Assembly (NCBI GenBank): GCA_017479935.1
Contig: JAFVBO010000020.1
Coordinates: forward strand, 1 to 64,000
From: Lachnospiraceae bacterium
GTDB lineage: Bacteria > Bacillota > Clostridia > Lachnospirales > Lachnospiraceae
Direction: 5' to 3'
Length of the DNA: 64,000 nt
Shown here: piece after piece, positions 17,804-25,978 of the stretch
Numbering within the stretch: the stretch's first letter is position 1
Layout of the letters: each line of letters opens with the position of its first letter
Program-made: the position numbers and the translations under genes
Notes under the pieces: generated by a model
What the model saw: only the letters and a program-made list of their open reading frames with translations
Databases searched by the model: none
Told to the model about the DNA's origin: nothing

Positions 17804-18541
17804 ATGTCGGAACTGTTGCAGGTACGGGATCTGTCTGCCCGTGTAGAGGAAGCGGAAATACTGAAGGGAATCAACCTGACCATAGGCGAGGGTGAGGTGC
17901 ATGTCATCATGGGTCCGAACGGAGCCGGAAAGTCCACGCTGGGATATACCATCATGGGTGATCCGCGTTATCAGAAAACCGGCGGACAGATCCTGTTTAA
18001 GGGAGAGGATATCACCGGGGAGAGCACCGATAAGATCGCCAAAAAAGGACTGTTTTTATCCTTCCAGAACCCGCTGGAGGTGCCCGGGATTTCGCTTGGA
18101 AATTTTATTAAGAGCGCGTTGGAGCAGAGAAGCGGAAAGCGCATCCGCCTCTGGGATTTTAAGAAGCAGCTGGCGGCCACAATGGAAATTCTACAGATGG
18201 ACCCCGCGTACGCGGAACGCGATCTGAACGTGGGTTTCTCAGGCGGAGAGAAAAAGAAAGCGGAAATTTTGCAGCTTTTGATGCTGAAGCCTGAGTTGGC
18301 TATTCTGGATGAAACAGATTCCGGTCTGGACGTGGACGCGGTGAGGACAGTATCCGCCGGCATCGAAGAGTATAAGAAGAGCGTCAATGGCGCGCTTTTG
18401 ATCATTACGCACAATACCGGAATCTTAAAGTCTCTGCAGGTCGATAAGACGCATGTCCTGGTGGACGGCCGGATCGTAGCAGACGGGGACGCGTCCCTGG
18501 TAGCCGAAATCAACCGGGATGGATTTGAAAAATATATATGA
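17804..18541 (+). CDS. sufC: Fe-S cluster assembly ATPase SufC
   Basis: The 245-residue ABC-type ATPase powers the SufBCD scaffold. Walker A is GPNGAGKST, the signature is FSGGEKKKAEI, and Walker B is LAILDETDSGLDVDAV, typical of SufC. ATG 17804 follows the DUF134 stop closely. It opens the order sufC-B-D-S-U, the usual clostridial arrangement. Confidence 0.96.
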   Translation: MSELLQVRDLSARVEEAEILKGINLTIGEGEVHVIMGPNGAGKSTLGYTIMGDPRYQKTGGQILFKGEDITGESTDKIAKKGLFLSFQNPLEVPGISLGNFIKSALEQRSGKRIRLWDFKKQLAATMEILQMDPAYAERDLNVGFSGGEKKKAEILQLLMLKPELAILDETDSGLDVDAVRTVSAGIEEYKKSVNGALLIITHNTGILKSLQVDKTHVLVDGRIVADGDASLVAEINRDGFEKYI

Positions 18542-18630
18542 TATCGCCCGGTCGCGCGAAGCTGTGCGTAGGGCGATATCATATGGTGAAGATCGCCCGG
18601 TCGCGATGCGTAGGAAGATATCATATGGTG
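18539..18630. repeat. Hairpin repeat in the sufC-sufB gap
   Basis: TGATATCGCCC (18539-18549, including the sufC stop) pairs perfectly with GGGCGATATCA (18571-18581). A second, decayed copy follows to about 18630, sharing GATCGCCCGGTCGCG and GATATCATATGGTG. A related GCGATATCATGAT segment recurs between sufD and sufS (near 21264). Confidence 0.7.
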
Positions 18631-18663
18631 TAGAGCGGCCGTAAGGCTGCATGGGAGTTCCTT

Positions 18664-20073
18664 ATGAAAGAAAAAACACAAGTGGCCGACATAGACCGGA
18701 GCATGTACGACTTCCGCTATGAAGAAAATGATGCCTACAGAGTAGAAGAAGGACTGACACCGGAAATTGTCGATCAGATTTCGACAGAAAAAAAGGATCC
18801 CGACTGGATGCGCGAGTTCCGTCAGGAATCCTTGAAAATATATAACCGGATGGAAATGCCTGACTGGGGTCCGGATATCTCCGGCCTGAACATGGACAAC
18901 ATCGTCACCTACATCCGTCCGAACACAGACCGTATGCACGCGAAGTGGGAAGAGGTACCGGATGACATCAAAAATACCTTTGAACGGCTGGGAATTCCGC
19001 AGGCAGAGCGCCAGTCGCTGGCTGGCGTCGGCGCGCAGTATGATTCCGAACTGGTGTATCACAATGTGAAGAAGGAGGTCGCTGAGCAGGGCGTCGTCTA
19101 CACGGACCTGGAGAGCGCCCTTCACGGGGAGCATGCGGAGATGATCCGGAAGCATTTCATGAAGCTGGTGCCTCCCACGGACCACAAGTTCGCCGCGCTG
19201 CACGGAGCTGTCTGGTCCGGCGGATCCTTCGTATATGTACCTCCGGGCGTGTCGGTGGAGATCCCGCTTCAATCGTATTTCCGCTTAAACGCGCCGGGTG
19301 CCGGTCAGTTTGAGCACACCCTCATTCTGGTGGACGAGGGTGCCTATCTTCACTTCATCGAAGGCTGTTCGGCTCCGAAGTACAACGTTGCCAATCTGCA
19401 TGCCGGCTGCGTGGAACTGTACGTCGGAAAGAACGCTACGCTGCGCTATTCGACCATCGAAAACTGGTCGAAGAACATGTACAACCTGAACACCAAGAGA
19501 GCCAAGGTGGAAGAAGGCGGCAAGGTGGAATGGATTTCCGGTTCCTTCGGATCCCATGTTTCTTACCTCTATCCGATGAGTGTCCTGGCCGGACGCGGCG
19601 CCCGGGCGGAATTCTCCGGTGTTACCTTTGCAGGCCATGGTCAGAACCTGGACACCGGTACCAAGGTGGTACACAACGCACCAAATACCTCTTCGTACGT
19701 GAACACACGCTCGATTTCCAAGGACGGCGGCATCAGCACCTTCCGCAGCGCCGTGGTGATCGGGAAGAACGCGAAGGGAAGCAAGTCAGCTGTTTCCTGC
19801 CAGTCTCTTATGGTGGATGATATCTCCCGCTCGGATACGATTCCGGCGATGGATATCCGCACCAAGGACGCGGATGTGGGACACGAAGCTAAGATTGGCA
19901 GGATCAGCGATGAGACTGTTTTTTATCTGATGAGCCGAGGGCTCTCGGAGGAAGATGCCAGAGCATTGATCGTAAGCGGCTTTGCCGACAATGTCGGAAA
20001 AGAACTGCCTTTGGAGTACGCCGTGGAAATGAACAATCTGATCCGCCTGGAGATGAAGGGAAGCATCGGATAA
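18664..20073 (+). CDS. sufB: Fe-S cluster assembly scaffold SufB
   Basis: This 469-residue protein is the SufB scaffold subunit on which Fe-S clusters are assembled. Recognisable segments are PDWMREFR, PPTDHKFAALHGAVWSGGSF, VPPGVSVEIPLQSYF, and the C-terminal DVGHEAKIGRISDE with YLMSRGLSEEDA. Length is as expected. It forms a complex with SufC and SufD. The 122-base gap from sufC contains the hairpin repeats, so relative expression may be set there. Confidence 0.96.
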   Translation: MKEKTQVADIDRSMYDFRYEENDAYRVEEGLTPEIVDQISTEKKDPDWMREFRQESLKIYNRMEMPDWGPDISGLNMDNIVTYIRPNTDRMHAKWEEVPDDIKNTFERLGIPQAERQSLAGVGAQYDSELVYHNVKKEVAEQGVVYTDLESALHGEHAEMIRKHFMKLVPPTDHKFAALHGAVWSGGSFVYVPPGVSVEIPLQSYFRLNAPGAGQFEHTLILVDEGAYLHFIEGCSAPKYNVANLHAGCVELYVGKNATLRYSTIENWSKNMYNLNTKRAKVEEGGKVEWISGSFGSHVSYLYPMSVLAGRGARAEFSGVTFAGHGQNLDTGTKVVHNAPNTSSYVNTRSISKDGGISTFRSAVVIGKNAKGSKSAVSCQSLMVDDISRSDTIPAMDIRTKDADVGHEAKIGRISDETVFYLMSRGLSEEDARALIVSGFADNVGKELPLEYAVEMNNLIRLEMKGSIG

Positions 20074-20182
20074 TAAGAGGACTGGCAAGTGTTAAGCAGG
20101 TCGGAATAAGGTTGGCTGGCAAAAAGCCGGCAAGCAAAGGACCGGTTAGCATGAAGCCGAAACAGCATGTGAGAGGAACAAA

Positions 20183-21232
20183 ATGGAAGTGAAACTAAAT
20201 AAAATCCCGGCCCTTACCTGGAACTGGCTGCGCATGAACGAAGCGGCTATTTCGGATGTCCCGGTTTTGTCAGAAGGCACGCTTCTGGGACAGTTTCCGG
20301 ATGAAGTGCGGGCGGAAAGACGCCCCGGTGCAAAGCTTTCCTTCCGGACCGGAATGGGAACAGCTGTAGATGAGATGATACAAAAAAGCGGCGCGGAGAT
20401 CGTTTCCGTATATTCGGATCAGAAGGTGACAGAACCGGTCTATCTGCGTTTTTCGTATCAGGGTGGGGCAGCGGATGCTAACGCGTTTGAGCTGCACGCG
20501 GAGGAAAACAGCGAGCTGACGGTTGTGATGCACTTCTCGTCCGACCGGAAAGCAGGCGGGAATGCCTGTGTACAGACCCGGTATCACGTCGGAAAGAACG
20601 CAAAGATCACGCTGATCCAGATCCAGACGCTGGGGGATGAATTTACCTTTTATAACGATATCGGGGGAGAAGCGGACGAAAATGGGTCCTTTTGTCTGAT
20701 CCAGATGATCCTGGGAGGAAAGCATACCTACCTGGGAAGCTTTTCGGAGTTATCCGGGCGAAAAAGCAGCCTGACGGCTGACATCGCTTACCGGCTTGCC
20801 GGAACGGATACGCTGGATATGAACTACGTGGCCGATCACATCGGACAGAAAACCCGTTGCGGTATCTTAGCTTCCGGCGTTTTACGGGGAAGCAGTCAAA
20901 AGCTTTTCCGGGGAACGATCGATTTTCACCGGGGATGCGCCGGCGCGAAGGGCGATGAATCAGAGGACGTTCTTCTGATGGATGACAACGTTCAAAACCA
21001 GACCATCCCGATCATCCTGTGCGATGAAGAGGATGTGGAAGGAAATCATGGTGCCACCATCGGACAGCTGGATGAGAATCTGATGTTTTACCTGCAGTCT
21101 CGCGGCATAGAAGAGGAGGCAGTCCGGGAAATGATGGCCCGCGCCCGCTTAGATGCCGTCTGCGCGAAGATCGAAGATGAAAAAACCAGAGAAATCGTGC
21201 AAGCTTATTTAGATGAAGAAAACCAGATATAA
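20183..21232 (+). CDS. sufD: Fe-S cluster assembly protein SufD
   Basis: The 349-residue product is the SufB paralogue SufD. It shows the same right-handed beta-helix core and ends with EGNHGATIGQLDENLMFYLQ, including the conserved His of the SufBD interface. ATG 20183 follows GAGAGG. The preceding 109 bases hold no gene or clear repeat. Confidence 0.92.
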   Translation: MEVKLNKIPALTWNWLRMNEAAISDVPVLSEGTLLGQFPDEVRAERRPGAKLSFRTGMGTAVDEMIQKSGAEIVSVYSDQKVTEPVYLRFSYQGGAADANAFELHAEENSELTVVMHFSSDRKAGGNACVQTRYHVGKNAKITLIQIQTLGDEFTFYNDIGGEADENGSFCLIQMILGGKHTYLGSFSELSGRKSSLTADIAYRLAGTDTLDMNYVADHIGQKTRCGILASGVLRGSSQKLFRGTIDFHRGCAGAKGDESEDVLLMDDNVQNQTIPIILCDEEDVEGNHGATIGQLDENLMFYLQSRGIEEEAVREMMARARLDAVCAKIEDEKTREIVQAYLDEENQI

Positions 21233-21370
21233 GGCATAAGAACCCAAAGCGAACTTTGTGTAAGGCGATATCATGATACCAAGGTCAAAAGACCTTTTGA
21301 TCTCAACATCATATCATATCGTGTGAAGCAGCGCGGCAACGCTGCAGGGGTGTTATTTAGGAGAATTGAA

Positions 21371-22594
21371 ATGACAGATCGTGACAGAGAGATCCAGGCG
21401 GAGTTTCCGCTTTTCGCGAACCGCAGGCTGGTTTACCTTGACAACAGCGCAACCTCCCAGAAGCCGCAGTGCGTGATCGACGCGGTAAATGACTATTATC
21501 AGAAGAACAACGCGAACCCGATGCGCGGCCTGTATCCTTTAAGCCTGGACGCGACGGAGAGCTACGAAGAGGCCAGGCAGCTGACGGCGGAATGGATAGG
21601 AGCCGCTTTGGCAGAAGAAATCGTGTTTACGCGAAATGCCTCGGAAAGCCTGAACCTGATAGCCTACACCTACGGGGAAGCCTTTGTGAAAGAAGGGGAT
21701 GAGATCGTGGTCTCCATCGCCGAGCACCACAGCAATTTCCTTCCCTGGCAGCAGCTGGCGAAGCGGAAAGGGGCTGTTGTCCGTTTCTATGAATGTGAGC
21801 CGGATGGTTCCTTCTCCTTGGATCGGCTGAGGGAGCTGGTGAATGAGAGGACAAAGCTCGTCGCTGTGACGCAGGTGTCCAACCTGTTCGGCCGGGAGAA
21901 TGATATCAAGGGCATGGCAAAGATCGCCCACGAAAAAGAAGCTGTGTTCGTGGCAGATGGTGCGCAGAGCGTCCCGCATATCCCGGTGAATGTTCAGGAG
22001 CTGGACGTGGATTTTCTGGCTTTCTCCGGTCATAAGATGTATGCTCCTATGGGAATTGGCGCATTGTACGGTAAAATGGAACTGCTGGAAAAGATGCCAC
22101 CCTTCCTTTACGGTGGAGAGATGATCGAAACCGTGACGAAGGAGCGTGCAACATTTGCTGAGGTGCCGCATAAGTTTGAAGCGGGAACCGTGAACGCGGG
22201 TGGAGCCGTAGGCTTGGCGGCTGCCATCCGCTATATGAAGCGGATTGGCTGGGACGAAATGCTTGCCAGAGAGAAAGCGCTTACGAAGCTGGCCTTTGAG
22301 GAAATGACGAAGATTCCGCATGTCCATGTGATTGGCGGCGATAAGGCCGAGGACCACCTGGGGATCCTGACCTTCACCATCGACGGGGTTCACCCGCACG
22401 ACGTAGCCGCTGTTTTTGCCGACGCGGGCATCTGCATCCGGGCCGGTCATCATTGTGCGCAGCCGCTTCATAAGCATCTGGGCATCATGTCCTCCTCCCG
22501 TGCCAGTTTTGCGTTTTACAATACGGAAGAGGAGATTATGGAGTTCATTGCCTGCCTGAAGAAAATCCGGCGGGAGATGGGGTATGCGGAGTAG
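21371..22594 (+). CDS. sufS: Cysteine desulfurase SufS
   Basis: This 407-residue class II PLP cysteine desulfurase supplies sulfur to the Suf scaffold. It starts with the family pattern FPLFANRRLVYLDNSATSQKP. The PLP lysine is in FSGHKMYAPMGIG and the persulfide Cys in RAGHHCAQPLHK. I choose ATG 21371 because TTAGGAGA precedes it; the upstream frame enters an intergenic repeat. SufS works with the next gene's product SufU in Firmicutes. Confidence 0.95.
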   Translation: MTDRDREIQAEFPLFANRRLVYLDNSATSQKPQCVIDAVNDYYQKNNANPMRGLYPLSLDATESYEEARQLTAEWIGAALAEEIVFTRNASESLNLIAYTYGEAFVKEGDEIVVSIAEHHSNFLPWQQLAKRKGAVVRFYECEPDGSFSLDRLRELVNERTKLVAVTQVSNLFGRENDIKGMAKIAHEKEAVFVADGAQSVPHIPVNVQELDVDFLAFSGHKMYAPMGIGALYGKMELLEKMPPFLYGGEMIETVTKERATFAEVPHKFEAGTVNAGGAVGLAAAIRYMKRIGWDEMLAREKALTKLAFEEMTKIPHVHVIGGDKAEDHLGILTFTIDGVHPHDVAAVFADAGICIRAGHHCAQPLHKHLGIMSSSRASFAFYNTEEEIMEFIACLKKIRREMGYAE

Positions 22595-22632
22595 ATCAAA
22601 AGGAAAGCTACTGAATATTTAAGGGTAGACAT

Positions 22633-23052
22633 ATGGCGAATACGTTTTATAATGAGATTATCAATGAACACAATCTGCGTCCTTTTCACAAAAGAAAGCT
22701 CCCGGACGCTAACCTGACGCTGGAAGGCGTGAATCCGTCCTGTGGGGACGACATTATCCTGCAGCTGAAGGTGGAGGACGGCGTGATCACGGACGGAGCC
22801 TTTGAAGGGGATGGCTGCGCCATCTCTCAGGCTTCAGCGGATATCATGCTGGAACTGGTGATCGGGCGCGAGAAGGAGGAAGCCCTTCGCCTGGCGGAAA
22901 TTTTTCTGCGCATGATCAAGGGAAAAATCACGGATGAGGAAAAGGAAGAGCTGGAGGAAGCTGGTGTCCTGGAGGACATCGCCCACATGCCAGCCCGGGT
23001 CAAGTGCGCGGTGCTTGGCTGGCATACGATGCAGGAAATGTTTGAAGAATAG
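22633..23052 (+). CDS. sufU: Sulfur-transfer protein SufU
   Basis: The 139-residue IscU-like protein accepts sulfur from SufS via a zinc site. Cysteines are in NPSCGD, DGCAIS and VKCAVLGWH, the SufU pattern. The roughly 20-residue insertion distinguishing SufU from IscU is consistent with the LRLAEIFLRMIKGKITDEEK segment. It ends the suf operon; the 162-base gap that follows has small hairpins (near 23074-23096) but no strong terminator. Confidence 0.93.
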   Translation: MANTFYNEIINEHNLRPFHKRKLPDANLTLEGVNPSCGDDIILQLKVEDGVITDGAFEGDGCAISQASADIMLELVIGREKEEALRLAEIFLRMIKGKITDEEKEELEEAGVLEDIAHMPARVKCAVLGWHTMQEMFEE

Positions 23053-23214
23053 CAGGCGAAGGAAATACCGGGTGATGCATACTTTGCTATGCATTAGGTA
23101 AAAGCCTCATGCGGTTTGGTATTTGATACCTGACGGAATTGAAGCACGCGGCGCGACGGACTTTCGAGCGAGTCGTGACAATGGATAGGAAACGGTACGG
23201 AAAGGAAGAGGAGA

Positions 23215-24162
23215 ATGAAGATTGCCATCATGGAATCGCTGGGAATCAGCGAAGAGGAACTGAAAAAGCACGAAGCATCTTTTGTCGCGCAGGGACACGA
23301 GTTTGTTTCATTTGAAAAGACCGGAGATCCGGACAAGCTGGTGGATGAAGCGAAGGACGCGGATGTCATGATTCTGGCCAACATGCCTATGCCGGCGGAT
23401 GTTCTGCGACGCTGCGAGAACTTAAAGTATATCGACGTGGCGTTTACGGGCGTTGACCATGTGGGCCTGGAAGCCGCGAAGGAAAAGAACATTGCCGTGA
23501 GCAACGCGTCTGGCTACGCCACGGAAGCCGTGGCAGAACTCGTGATTGGCATGGCGTTATCGCTGATGCGCTATATGCCGCAGGTTGACGAGAAATGCCG
23601 TGAGGGCGGCACCAAGGTTGGCTTTATCGGAAACGAGATCACGGGCAAGACCGTGGGTATCGTAGGCCTTGGTAAGATCGGGACCCGCTCCGCGGAGCTC
23701 TTCCACGCCTTCGGCGCGGACGTGCTGGCCTACAGCCGCCACATCCACGCGGATGCGCCAGCCTATGTCTCCCAGGTTTCCCTGGAGGAAGTTCTGGCGA
23801 AATCCGACATCGTGGTTCTGCACTGCCCGTTAAATGACAGCACCCGAGGCCTGATTAACGCCGACAGACTGGCGCTGATGAAGAAGAGCGCAATCCTGAT
23901 CAACGTCGCCCGCGGCCCCGTGGTTGTCTCGCAGGATCTGGCGGACGCCTTAAACAACGGCACGATCGCCGCCGCCGGCATCGACGTGTTCGACAAGGAG
24001 CCGCCGCTTGACCCGGCCGACCCGCTGCTTCACGCGAAGAACACGGTCGTGACGCCGCACGTCGCTTTTGCCACGAAAGAATCCATGAGCAAACGCGCCG
24101 TCATCGTCTTCGACAACCTGGCCTCCTGGCTGGCTGGACAGCAAAAGAACGTCGTATTATAA
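23215..24162 (+). CDS. D-isomer-specific 2-hydroxyacid dehydrogenase
   Basis: This 315-residue NAD-dependent dehydrogenase has the dinucleotide motif GIVGLGKIG and the catalytic set Arg in NVARGPVV, Glu in DKEPPL and His in TPHVAF. It resembles hydroxypyruvate/phosphoglycerate dehydrogenases but lacks the C-terminal ACT region of SerA. The substrate is open: hydroxypyruvate, glyoxylate or a branched 2-oxo acid are possible. ATG 23215 follows AAGAGGAG. A strong terminator follows. Confidence 0.85.
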   Translation: MKIAIMESLGISEEELKKHEASFVAQGHEFVSFEKTGDPDKLVDEAKDADVMILANMPMPADVLRRCENLKYIDVAFTGVDHVGLEAAKEKNIAVSNASGYATEAVAELVIGMALSLMRYMPQVDEKCREGGTKVGFIGNEITGKTVGIVGLGKIGTRSAELFHAFGADVLAYSRHIHADAPAYVSQVSLEEVLAKSDIVVLHCPLNDSTRGLINADRLALMKKSAILINVARGPVVVSQDLADALNNGTIAAAGIDVFDKEPPLDPADPLLHAKNTVVTPHVAFATKESMSKRAVIVFDNLASWLAGQQKNVVL

Positions 24163-24206
24163 AAAACACCCCCGCTTCCGGCGAAGTGCCGCAGGCGGGG
24201 GTTTTG
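24163..24206 (+). terminator. Terminator after the 2-hydroxyacid dehydrogenase
   Basis: CCCCCGC (24169-24175) pairs with GCGGGGG (24195-24201), with further pairing inside, flanked by A-rich and TTTT sequences. Flanking A and T runs make it usable from both strands, which fits the convergent DUF1294 gene. Confidence 0.85.
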
Positions 24207-24207
24207 A

Positions 24208-24275
24208 TTTTTACCGGAGTTTTGAGTAAATCCCTGACACGTTTTTTACCGGAGTTTTAAGTAAATCCCTAACGC
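24208..24275. repeat. 35-bp direct duplication at the end of the DUF1294 gene
   Basis: The segments 24208-24241 and 24243-24275 are near identical (TTTTTACCGGAGTTTT, then AGTAAATCCCT). The second holds the last codons and stop of the minus-strand gene; the first is a copy downstream of the stop. Confidence 0.8.
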
Positions 24276-24518
24276 AATCTCTAAAAGAGCGATGATGGTG
24301 ACCGCAATCGGCAAGGCACGCGGCGTGGTCCGGTGGCGCAAAATCAGCATGGCAAGAAGAACGCCAAGGCCGCCGCCAAGCAAAGCCACACACACAAAGG
24401 TGCGCGTCGGGATGCGGAAAACGCTGTCGGAAGAAGCGTATTTCCTGTCGCGGTTGATCAGAATGAACCCGTGCACATTGATGAAAATTAGCCAGATAAT
24501 CAATAGTTTTTCAAGCAT
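24246..24518 (-). CDS. DUF1294 small membrane protein
   Basis: The 90-residue protein has three hydrophobic segments and the DUF1294 pattern: RDRKYASSDSVFRIPTRT, then LLGGGLGVLLAML and LRHRTT. Function of the family is unknown. The start is ATG at 24518 on the minus strand with AGAAAGGA upstream. It is the only well-supported gene on the minus strand in this window. Its end touches the duplicated 35-bp segment. Confidence 0.85.
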   Translation of the reverse strand: MLEKLLIIWLIFINVHGFILINRDRKYASSDSVFRIPTRTFVCVALLGGGLGVLLAMLILRHRTTPRALPIAVTIIALLEIALGIYLKLR

Positions 24519-24583
24519 AACCGTGAATCCTTTCTAATTTCTAATTTTTTCCCCTCAAAGACTAGGCAGAGCTACCTCACCCG

Positions 24584-24592
24584 TGGTATAAT
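24584..24592 (+). promoter_or_regulatory. Extended -10 promoter of glyA
   Basis: TGGTATAAT is a perfect extended -10 (TGnTATAAT). No good -35 is visible 16-18 bases upstream, which extended -10 promoters tolerate. Confidence 0.55.
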
Positions 24593-24626
24593 CGCCTAAC
24601 GTATAGGGGAAAGTTTGCCCTGCAGT

Positions 24627-24663
24627 CTCTTCATGATCTGCAACTTCATTATATCATGAAGAG
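24627..24663. promoter_or_regulatory. 11-bp inverted repeat in the glyA leader
   Basis: CTCTTCATGAT (24627-24637) and ATCATGAAGAG (24653-24663) are perfectly complementary with a 15-base loop. It lies about 35-70 bases downstream of the -10 and ends about 30 bases before the glyA start. It may be an operator or an RNA hairpin. No known riboswitch signature is seen. Confidence 0.55.
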
Positions 24664-24695
24664 GATGAAATGACAATTCGGAGGAATGATAAAAA

Positions 24696-25937
24696 ATGTA
24701 CTCACTTAATGACATCAAAGCAGTAGACCCGGAAATCGCAAAGGCTATTGAAGACGAGATGCAGCGTCAGGAAGATCATTTGGAGCTGATTGCTTCGGAG
24801 AACTTCACGAGCAAGGCTGTCATGGCAGCGATGGGAAGCCCCTTGACCAACAAGTATGCCGAAGGATATCCCGGAAAGAGATATTACGGCGGCTGCGAGT
24901 GCGTGGACGTGGTGGAAGAACTGGCCAGGGAACGGGCGAAAGAACTCTTTGGATGTGAATATGTAAACGTACAGCCTCACAGCGGTGCGCAGGCCAATAT
25001 GGCGGCCTTCTACGCGGTCTTAAAGCCGGGCGATACTTTCATGGGCATGAGCCTCGATCACGGCGGTCATCTGTCTCACGGAAGCCCCGCAAACCTCTCC
25101 GGCAGCTATTTCCATGCGGTTCCCTACGGAGTCAACGCGGATGGTTTCATTGATTACGATGAAATGCGCCGCATCGCGCTGGAATGCAAGCCGAAGATGA
25201 TCGTCTCCGGAGCAAGCGCTTACTGCAGAGCGCTGGATTTCAAGAGAATCCGCGAGATCTGCGACGAAGTCGGCGCCGTGATGATGGTCGACATCGCTCA
25301 CATCGCAGGCTTAGTGGCAGCAGGACTTCATGAGAGCCCGGTTCCCTATGCGGACATCGTGACCACGACCACGCACAAGACGCTTCGCGGACCTCGTGGC
25401 GGCATGATCATGGCGACAGCGGCAGCGAACGAAAAGTACAACTTCAACAAGGCCATCTTCCCGGGAACCCAGGGCGGCCCGCTGATGCATGTCATCGCGG
25501 CCAAGGCAGTCTGCTTCAAGGAGGCCTTAAGCCCCGAGTTTAAGGAATACCAGGCGCAGATCATGAAGAACGCGCAGGCGCTCTGCAAGGGGCTTATGTC
25601 CCGCGGGATCGACATTGTTTCCGGCGGTACGGACAACCACCTGATGCTGGTTGACCTTCGCCGTCTGGATCTCACCGGCAAGGCCATGGAAAAGGCCATG
25701 GATGCCGCGAACATCACCTGCAACAAGAACACGGTTCCGAATGATCCGAAGTCACCGTTTGTCACCAGCGGCCTTCGCTTAGGCACTCCGGCGGTCACCA
25801 CCCGTGGCCTCAAGGAGGACGATATGGATCAGGTGGCAGAAGCCATTGCGCTGATTTTGCAGAATCCGGAAGGAAACACGGAAAAAGCCAAAGCCATCGT
25901 GAAGTCCCTGACGGACAAGTATCCGCTGCATAAATAA
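24696..25937 (+). CDS. glyA: Serine hydroxymethyltransferase
   Basis: The 413-residue PLP enzyme interconverts serine and glycine and charges tetrahydrofolate with one-carbon units. The family start [15 protein letters not shown], the PLP-lysine motif [13 protein letters not shown], and [13 protein letters not shown] are clear. ATG 24696 follows CGGAGGA. It has its own promoter. The next gene begins 41 bases later, with no terminator between. Confidence 0.96.
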   Translation: MYSLNDIKAVDPEIAKAIEDEMQRQEDHLELIASENFTSKAVMAAMGSPLTNKYAEGYPGKRYYGGCECVDVVEELARERAKELFGCEYVNVQPHSGAQANMAAFYAVLKPGDTFMGMSLDHGGHLSHGSPANLSGSYFHAVPYGVNADGFIDYDEMRRIALECKPKMIVSGASAYCRALDFKRIREICDEVGAVMMVDIAHIAGLVAAGLHESPVPYADIVTTTTHKTLRGPRGGMIMATAAANEKYNFNKAIFPGTQGGPLMHVIAAKAVCFKEALSPEFKEYQAQIMKNAQALCKGLMSRGIDIVSGGTDNHLMLVDLRRLDLTGKAMEKAMDAANITCNKNTVPNDPKSPFVTSGLRLGTPAVTTRGLKEDDMDQVAEAIALILQNPEGNTEKAKAIVKSLTDKYPLHK

Positions 25938-25978
25938 AAAAGATTGAAACCCCATGTCTAAAGGAGGCCTGAGGAATT

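Noticed and set aside
17971-19272. 433-codon minus-strand frame over sufC-sufB
   Set aside because: It spans two well-supported genes and an intergenic repeat and has no plausible start context.
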